This document shows, piece after piece, positions 57,071-64,000 of a DNA stretch of 64,000 bases (the first letter of the stretch is position 1; the number at the start of each line of letters is the position of its first letter). Origin of the DNA: Planctomycetaceae bacterium. Lineage in GTDB: Bacteria; Planctomycetota; Planctomycetia; Planctomycetales; Planctomycetaceae. Under the pieces are notes generated by a model. The model had not been told where the DNA came from, ran no database searches, and saw only the letters and a program-made list of their open reading frames with translations. The DNA lies in contig WFTL01000062.1 of NCBI GenBank assembly GCA_015485495.1, positions 1 to 64,000 on the forward strand. The letters run 5' to 3'. The position numbers were made by a program, and so were the translations under genes.

Positions 57071-58603
57071 ATGAAAGATCCGGATGCCTCCCGGCCCGCC
57101 GGTGACAGGGTGCTTCTGCACGCCGGTTACCCGTTGTGGCGCAAACACACACTGGTGACGTTCGCCCGGGCGAAAGAGCTTCAGGATGAAGGCCACGACG
57201 TGGCAGTGACCTGCTGCAGCGCGACGGCCGGAACGTGTGCGGTGAACCTGTCGGGCAGCCCGGTTCTGTGTGCGGTCTGCCGATCGCGCGTGCGGCGGAC
57301 GGCTGCTGCCAACGGCATTCCGCTGATTCCTCTGCGCCCGGAAAGGGGGCCGGCAGAACTCGACTACAGCGATCGTCGGCAGATTGCCGAAGGCGTCCAC
57401 AGCACAACGATTTCCACGTTCCGTCAGCTTCCCGGTGACGGGGCCGAAAACCCGATTCTCCGCCGGATCAAACGGCGGTATTACCGCACGGCCTGCGGTC
57501 TGCTGCAGGCGGTGCGGGATGTGCTGGAGCAGCGCGCGGTCGATCGAGTGGAAGTCTTCAACGGCCGTCATGCCTGTACGAAGTTTCTACTGGTGGCAGC
57601 CCGCCGGATGGGGATCCCGTTCAGTACACTGGAAGTGACCGGTCAGGCACGTCCCATTCTGTTCCGTGGTCATACGGCGCACGATCGGACTGCGATTCAG
57701 AAACGGATTCGTGGTCTGCCCCTGGACATGGATGCGGCCGCGGATTACTTCGAACGCCGGCGGCGGCCTTCGGTCAATCGGTTCACAAAACGATATGCCG
57801 ACGATTTCGAACCGCCGGCAGCCGATGGTTTTCGAAAACGCGTGGCCGTGTTTCTCAGCAGCCAGGATGAATTCGAAGCGCTGGGGCGGGAATGGAAGTC
57901 GCCCTTTTCCGATTATGCCCGGGTGATCCACACGGCCTGCCAGGCCAGTCCGGATTATCTGTTCTGCGTCCGGTTCCATCCGAATCAGGCTGACATGATC
58001 AGCGACGTGATCGGTCCGTTCGATGCGGTGCGGCAGCTGCCCAATGCCATCGTGTACGAACCGACGGATTCAGCGAATTCCTACACGCTCATTCGCTGGA
58101 GCGACCTGGTGGTGACGTTCGGTTCCATGGTGACGGTGGAAGCGTGCTGGTCGGGGAAACCGGCCATCATGCTGGGCCCTTCCTTCTATGATCAGCTCGA
58201 CGTTTCGCACAACCCGTCCACGATGGAGGAGTTTCTGTCCCTGCTGCGTCAGGATCTGAAACCCCGGCCTCGCGAAAATGCGGCTCGCCTGGCCCGTTAC
58301 CTGGAAACCGAATGCGATGAGATGATCTACGTCGGACATAACGGCCGGCGGATGGTTGCTGATGGGATCGTTCTGAAAGGCGTCGTGCCTGCCTGGCTGT
58401 CCCGCGTCAGTGACATGGTGTTCTGTCACGCCGTCAAGGCCTATGCGAAGTGGTTCGTCCGCCGTCGACTGAAACGAAGGGTCGCGCATCCGTCAGGATC
58501 CGGGACGCCGCCTGCAGCCGTTCCGCTTCCCGTGATTCCTCTGCGGCAGGATGGCTCCTCAGAGACATCTGTTCGCCCGGGACGTTCCGAAGAGGTTGCC
58601 TGA
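57071..58603 (+). CDS. surface carbohydrate-related protein, possible glycosyltransferase
   Basis: LLHAGYPLWRKHTLVTFARAKELQDEGHDVAV; C-terminal glycosyltransferase-like SDLVVTFGSMVTVEACWSGKPAIMLGPSFYDQLD. Confidence 0.6.
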   Translation: MKDPDASRPAGDRVLLHAGYPLWRKHTLVTFARAKELQDEGHDVAVTCCSATAGTCAVNLSGSPVLCAVCRSRVRRTAAANGIPLIPLRPERGPAELDYSDRRQIAEGVHSTTISTFRQLPGDGAENPILRRIKRRYYRTACGLLQAVRDVLEQRAVDRVEVFNGRHACTKFLLVAARRMGIPFSTLEVTGQARPILFRGHTAHDRTAIQKRIRGLPLDMDAAADYFERRRRPSVNRFTKRYADDFEPPAADGFRKRVAVFLSSQDEFEALGREWKSPFSDYARVIHTACQASPDYLFCVRFHPNQADMISDVIGPFDAVRQLPNAIVYEPTDSANSYTLIRWSDLVVTFGSMVTVEACWSGKPAIMLGPSFYDQLDVSHNPSTMEEFLSLLRQDLKPRPRENAARLARYLETECDEMIYVGHNGRRMVADGIVLKGVVPAWLSRVSDMVFCHAVKAYAKWFVRRRLKRRVAHPSGSGTPPAAVPLPVIPLRQDGSSETSVRPGRSEEVA

Positions 58604-58654
58604 GCGAGCACGGTGGTTCCCGTTCTGAGTGCCGGATTCCGAAGAAACAGCCCC

Positions 58655-59344
58655 ATGCTTCTGTCACGCGACAAACAGTTCCTGTTTATTCATATTCCCA
58701 AGACGGCCGGTACCAGCATCCGGTCCACTCTGACGGACTATGCGGACCATCCGGAGCAGCTCTGGGAAAACCGTCTGCTGGCGCTGCTGGGCATCCATGT
58801 GAACCTGGTCGGCCCGTGGCACCGTCGCCGGTTTCGTCCGCACTGCACGGCCCGGGATGTGTACCGCAGTCTTCCGCGCGACGTGTACGACAGGCTGTTC
58901 AAGTTCGCGTTCGTACGAAATCCATGGGACCTGCTCGTTTCTCTGTACAATTTCATCCCCGGCCGTCCGGCGCATCGGTATGCCCGTCGTGTGGCGCGGA
59001 TGACGTTTGCCGAGTTCGTGGAAGAATGGACGCGGCGTCCGGAGATCCACCAGACGCGCCGACTGTGCAGCCGCGACGGTCGACTGCTGCTGGACTATGT
59101 GGGTTACTTCGAACACCTGGATCATGACTTTGGAGTCATCTGCGACCGGATCGGTGTTCGGGCGCCGCTGCCCCGAAAGAATCAGTCCCGGCATGGCGAT
59201 TATCGGGACCTGTATACTCCGGCACTGAAGAATCTGGTGGCGGAACGTCTGGCGGAAGACATCGAATTTCTGGGATATTCCTTCGATGGTCCGCAGTCGA
59301 CTCGCTGCCGCGAACTGCAGAACATCGAGAGGCGTGCGGCATGA
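58655..59344 (+). CDS. sulfotransferase family protein
   Basis: LFIHIPKTAGTSIRSTLTDY (5'-PAPS loop) and FKFAFVRNPWDLLVSLYNF (3'-phosphate-binding motif). Confidence 0.88.
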   Translation: MLLSRDKQFLFIHIPKTAGTSIRSTLTDYADHPEQLWENRLLALLGIHVNLVGPWHRRRFRPHCTARDVYRSLPRDVYDRLFKFAFVRNPWDLLVSLYNFIPGRPAHRYARRVARMTFAEFVEEWTRRPEIHQTRRLCSRDGRLLLDYVGYFEHLDHDFGVICDRIGVRAPLPRKNQSRHGDYRDLYTPALKNLVAERLAEDIEFLGYSFDGPQSTRCRELQNIERRAA

Positions 59345-60378
59345 CCGCGTGCGAAACAGCGTCCGAACGAAGCCGCATCGGGACCGGCAGGCCGCCGGAA
59401 CCGGTGGATCAGGAGCTGCGCCGGTTTCGCCGGCGGGTCCTTCAGTTCGCACTGATTCCTGTGCTGTGCTCCCTGCCGTGGCTGCCGATCGGGCTGATTT
59501 TTGGACAACAGTTTCTGGAACGTGCCAAAGGACCGTCCACACAGACGCAGATCGATCAGTCCTTTCGGAATGCGCTGGCGCGGCAGTACGACCTGCTGTT
59601 TCTGGGGAATTCGCGGATTTATCGAGGCATCAATCCGGATCGGTTCGATCTGCCGGCCTACAACTTCGGCTGCAATGACGACACGTTCAATCACGTGTAC
59701 TACAAGCTGAAATGGCTCCGGAAACACGGCGTGCAGTTTCGCTATCTGGCTCTGGGAGTCGATCTGTTTCAGTTCAGTTACATGTCGTTCTACCGAAACC
59801 GGGAGTACGCCCGTTATTTCGGAGAGGACTATCTGGCCGATTACGAACATCGTCCGTGGCGGGACCTGGGACTGCAGCTGCGTAAGCGCATCCGGGCCCT
59901 GAATCCCAAATATGTGTTCATGCCGAACAACGGCCGCATTTTTCAGAGAGAGAACGGTCAGTACATCAAACCGGGCCGTGCGCGGCCCACGGATACGGCT
60001 CGCCGCAGCACCCGCCGTCTTCCGGTCCAGGTGGCCTACTTCGAAAAAGTTCTGGAAGACTGCCGGCAGCACGGCGTCACCGTGTTTCTGTGCATGCTGC
60101 CGGTGCGTCCGGAGGAACGGAACTGTTATCAGCCGGGGGAAATCGAGGAGTTCATGGACTTCATTCGCGGCTACACGTCAGACGACGTGATCCTGCTGGA
60201 CTACACCTATGATGAACGCTACGGGATGTCGGATTACACGGACATCACGCATTTCAATGAAGCGGCGGCGGAACGGTTTTCCGTGCAGCTGAACGAAGCC
60301 ATCATGGCGCGGCTGTCTTCCGGACCGGACACGTCCCGCATCGCCGGCGGCAGCGCGGACGATGCCGTGGTTCGCTGA
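59341..60378 (+). CDS. single-TM SGNH/AlgX-like hypothetical protein
   Basis: N-terminal TM; YDLLFLGNSRIYRGINPDRF and C-terminal DITHFNEAAAERFS; 4-bp overlap with the sulfotransferase gene. Confidence 0.6.
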   Translation: MTACETASERSRIGTGRPPEPVDQELRRFRRRVLQFALIPVLCSLPWLPIGLIFGQQFLERAKGPSTQTQIDQSFRNALARQYDLLFLGNSRIYRGINPDRFDLPAYNFGCNDDTFNHVYYKLKWLRKHGVQFRYLALGVDLFQFSYMSFYRNREYARYFGEDYLADYEHRPWRDLGLQLRKRIRALNPKYVFMPNNGRIFQRENGQYIKPGRARPTDTARRSTRRLPVQVAYFEKVLEDCRQHGVTVFLCMLPVRPEERNCYQPGEIEEFMDFIRGYTSDDVILLDYTYDERYGMSDYTDITHFNEAAAERFSVQLNEAIMARLSSGPDTSRIAGGSADDAVVR

Positions 60379-60444
60379 CCGGCGGGACAGTTTTTCGGAA
60401 CTGAGTACAGCGGCGTTTCGGAAAATCGCGTCAGTCGGTGACGT

Positions 60445-61362
60445 TCACTGTGTCAGCAGCCAGGCCAGAAGTCCGCGGGCCAGATGCATGCGGTTTTCCG
60501 CCTGCTGAAACACAATGCTCTGCGGACCGTCCATGACCGCGTCGGTGACTTCCAGACCGCGTTTGGCCGGCAGGTCATGCATGAAGCGTGCTTCCGGCGG
60601 AGCGGCCCGCATGAGCGATTCGCTGACCTGATAACCGGAAAAAGCCCTGCGCCGCTGCTCCGCTTCGGATTCCTGTCCCATGCTGGCCCACACGTCCGTG
60701 TAGACGAAATCGGCCGTGGCGACAGCTTCTTTCGGGTCGGGGGTCTGTCTGAGACAGCAGTCGGGATAACGCTGTCTCAGAGAATCCAGAAACGCTTCAG
60801 GCAGTTCGAATCCGGGAGGGACGGCCAGAGTGAACTTCAGGCCCGTCATAGCGGCGGCCTGAGCCAGGGAGCGGGCCACGTTGTTGCCGTCACCGACGAA
60901 TACCAGATGAATGCCGCGCAGGGTTCCCGCGCACTCCTGGATGGTCATGAGGTCGGTCATTGCCTGGCAGGGATGGCGTTCGTCGGACAGGGCGTTGATC
61001 ACAGGGCAGCGGCTGTGCCCGGCGAACTGTTCGATCAGATCCTGCGAAAACGTGCGCATCGTGATCACGTCGCTGTAGGAACTGAGCACCCGGGCCACAT
61101 CGCTCAGGGATTCCCGTCCGTCCAGGCCGGCTTCCTTCATCGTCAGAAAGATGCCGGAACCTCCCAGATGCACCATGGCCGCTTCGAAACTGTTTCGTGT
61201 ACGCAGCGACGGTTTTTCGAACAGCTGCGTCAGGACGCGGCCGGGCAGCAGACCGGCGCGTTCCCCTGCCTGATGTTTCTGTTTCAGGTCAGCGGCGGTG
61301 CGGAGAACAGCGGACAGCTCGTCCGGGTTCAGGTCGTCCAGAGACGTCAGATGGCGCGGCAT
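60445..61362 (-). CDS. argF: ornithine carbamoyltransferase
   Basis: FEKPSLRTRNSFEAAMVHLGG; NALSDERHPCQAMTDLMTI; VFVGDGNNVARSL; FMHDLPAKRGLEV. Confidence 0.94.
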   Translation of the reverse strand: MPRHLTSLDDLNPDELSAVLRTAADLKQKHQAGERAGLLPGRVLTQLFEKPSLRTRNSFEAAMVHLGGSGIFLTMKEAGLDGRESLSDVARVLSSYSDVITMRTFSQDLIEQFAGHSRCPVINALSDERHPCQAMTDLMTIQECAGTLRGIHLVFVGDGNNVARSLAQAAAMTGLKFTLAVPPGFELPEAFLDSLRQRYPDCCLRQTPDPKEAVATADFVYTDVWASMGQESEAEQRRRAFSGYQVSESLMRAAPPEARFMHDLPAKRGLEVTDAVMDGPQSIVFQQAENRMHLARGLLAWLLTQ

Positions 61363-61627
61363 AGATCGACAGAGCAGACAGGCAGACAGCAGGGACCGGA
61401 ATGGAAAACCGCGAATTATCGGGATTCCAGGGCGTCGAATTAAGGCTTCTGCTGCCGTTTCACGGATTTTTGCCGGGGGAATCCTGTTTCCCGGAGGGAT
61501 CGGAGACCGAAAACCACACGAATTCGACCGGTCAGGCGAACACCGGAAGGATCGGCCGGTGCGCAGCAGGTGGATGGCACACACGCGGCATGCCGATGGG
61601 GCAGGCTTTCGCAGAAGGGACGGTGGT

Positions 61628-63229
61628 TCAGGATCTGCGTTCGGGAATGTGCGACATCGCCCGTTCGGCCAGAGCCGTGATGGTCAGCGACGGATTGACT
61701 CCGGGGTTTGCGGACACAGCGGATCCATCGATGACATACAGCCCGTCGTAACCGAACACGCGGTGCCGGACATCGATGACACCGTCTTCGGCAGACTGTC
61801 CCATGCAGGCGCCTCCCAGAATATGGGCGGTGGAAGGAACGCCGAAAACGGTTTCCGTGATCAGACTGGCTGTCATGCCGCCGGTCTTTTCCGCAAACCG
61901 CTCGGCGATGTCCGTGGCTTCGGGAATCCAGGCCTGAGGAGCCTGGGCGGGATCATCCAGTTCGGTGACGATGTTCCTCCGGAATCCGGTGCGCCACTGT
62001 CGTCCCAGTTTCATTGTCATGGTGCCGTCCAGAGTTCTCATATACAGCAGCACCTGCTGGTGGCGCGCCATGTCCCGAACGGTGAGCACTCGAAACCAGC
62101 GAATCGGATGCCGCAGCAGAGACAGCAGCGCTTTGCAGATCCGTTTCCCCGCCGATGTCCCGGGGGAATGAGGTGAAAACAGCGTGCGAAAGAAACCGGA
62201 ACCGGGGCCGTAACGCACAGGTTCCACATGGCTGTATTCGTCCGTGTTGAGAATAGAGGTGATGGCCACACCGTGGGTGAAGTCTTCCGGACTGTCCGGA
62301 GCGATGACGCCGATGAGCGACTCGCTGTTGGTGCGGACACCTTCTCCCAGGCGGGGAGACAGTTTCGGCAGACCATCCGGGTCTTCACGCAGGGACAGCA
62401 GCAGAGGCATGGTGCCCATGACGCCGCCGGCGAAAATGACGTTGTCGGCATGGAACTGCCGGCGGTTCTTTCGTCCGAGGCTGGACACGGTTTCCACCGT
62501 GTAACGGCGATCGTTCTGATGGCGGCGGTCTTTCTGCGGCCGCACGGCCGTCACTTCGGTTTCCGGCAGAATCTTCACGCCGCGGCGTTCTGCCAGATAG
62601 AGATAGTTCTGGTCCAGCGTGTTTTTGGCCCCCACCCGGCATCCGGTCATGCAGGCTCCACAGAATGTACAGCCGACCCGATCGGGCCCTTCTCCGCCGA
62701 AGTAGGGGTCCGGTACGGTCTGGCCGGGATCGCCGAAATAGACGGCCACGTCAGTCGGGCGGAAACGGTCTTCGCGTCCCATTTCGCGGGCGATGTCCTG
62801 CAGCACATGATCGCCGTGCGTCATACGGGGATTCGGAGCGGCGCCCAGCATGCGTCGGGCGGTGGCGTAGTGCGGTTCCAGTTCCCGTTTCCAGTCCGCC
62901 AGGTGGCTCCACGTCGGCGAGGAGAAGAACGTGTCACCGGGAATCGGCAGCGTGTTGGCGTAAACCAGAGACCCGCCGCCGACACCCACACCGTGCAGCA
63001 CCGTGACGTGACGCAGAAAGGTCATCTGAAAAATGCCGTGCAGTCCCAGTTTCGGGTTCCACATCCAGCGTTTCAGATTCCAGTTGGTTTTGGGAAAATC
63101 GTCCCGACCGAATCTCCGGCCCTTTTCGATGACCAGAACCTGATACCCTTTCTCAGCCAGTCGCAGCGCCGAAACACTGCCGCCGAACCCGCTGCCGATG
63201 ATGATCCAGTCCCAGTGCTGATCGGTCAT
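61628..63229 (-). CDS. GMC oxidoreductase family protein (cholesterol-oxidase-like)
   Basis: WDWIIIGSGFGGSVSALRLAEKGYQVLVIEKG; GVGGGSLVYANTLP; CTFCGACMTGCRVGAKNTLDQNYLYLAE; YVIDGSAVSANPGVNPSLTITALAERA. Confidence 0.88.
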   Translation of the reverse strand: MTDQHWDWIIIGSGFGGSVSALRLAEKGYQVLVIEKGRRFGRDDFPKTNWNLKRWMWNPKLGLHGIFQMTFLRHVTVLHGVGVGGGSLVYANTLPIPGDTFFSSPTWSHLADWKRELEPHYATARRMLGAAPNPRMTHGDHVLQDIAREMGREDRFRPTDVAVYFGDPGQTVPDPYFGGEGPDRVGCTFCGACMTGCRVGAKNTLDQNYLYLAERRGVKILPETEVTAVRPQKDRRHQNDRRYTVETVSSLGRKNRRQFHADNVIFAGGVMGTMPLLLSLREDPDGLPKLSPRLGEGVRTNSESLIGVIAPDSPEDFTHGVAITSILNTDEYSHVEPVRYGPGSGFFRTLFSPHSPGTSAGKRICKALLSLLRHPIRWFRVLTVRDMARHQQVLLYMRTLDGTMTMKLGRQWRTGFRRNIVTELDDPAQAPQAWIPEATDIAERFAEKTGGMTASLITETVFGVPSTAHILGGACMGQSAEDGVIDVRHRVFGYDGLYVIDGSAVSANPGVNPSLTITALAERAMSHIPERRS

Positions 63230-63357
63230 AGTCTCATTTCCGGGTTTTGCGGCCGAAGGATCGGCAGCACGGGCGAACCGCGTGCCGGAACAGGTCAGTC
63301 TATCGGAAGGCCGGCGGATTTGCCTGGAATCGGACGGAGTCCGCTCACAATTGTTGA

Positions 63358-64000
<643 letters not shown>

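Overview
The window is a 64 kb, GC-rich, densely coded bacterial chromosome segment. Gene content suggests a planctomycete (inference from family composition only: a haem c/cupredoxin fusion protein, a giant PQQ-type beta-propeller protein, and a stand-alone LigD-phosphoesterase-like protein). Most of it is housekeeping: pyrK-like, ABC exporter, xylulokinase, Mrp/SufE/SufS, acyl-CoA dehydrogenase, patatin, rplY-pth-rpsF-ssb-rplI-dnaB, pyk, bshB1-like, rarA, a LexA-like repressor, sucCD, bioF, enoyl-CoA hydratase, argF, a GMC oxidoreductase, and a monomeric isocitrate dehydrogenase running off the right edge that is missing from the ORF track. Two accessory regions stand out. (1) About 46.63-48.09 kb is a 1.45 kb island bounded by a 48-bp inverted repeat (46/48 identical). 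It contains a decayed IS66-accessory-like fragment, a 9-bp tandem array (TTGCGATTG), a 16-bp duplication, a perfect hairpin, an excisionase-type HTH antitoxin-like gene and a PIN-toxin-like fragment cut off at the right inverted repeat. (2) About 51.2-60.4 kb is a pseudaminic-acid-type nonulosonate locus (PseB, PseC, an SpsF-type cytidylyltransferase, a PseG-GNAT fusion, PseI), followed by a hairpin, a promoter-like sequence, and carbohydrate, sulfotransferase and SGNH-like genes. Other points of interest are a LexA homologue lacking the usual self-cleavage residues, a 3 x 29-bp exact tandem repeat in a divergent intergenic region, a triplicated 12-mer in the rpsF leader with no rpsR in the operon, and paired palindromes upstream of the acyl-CoA dehydrogenase. 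All family assignments are from reading the translated sequence; no database search was run.
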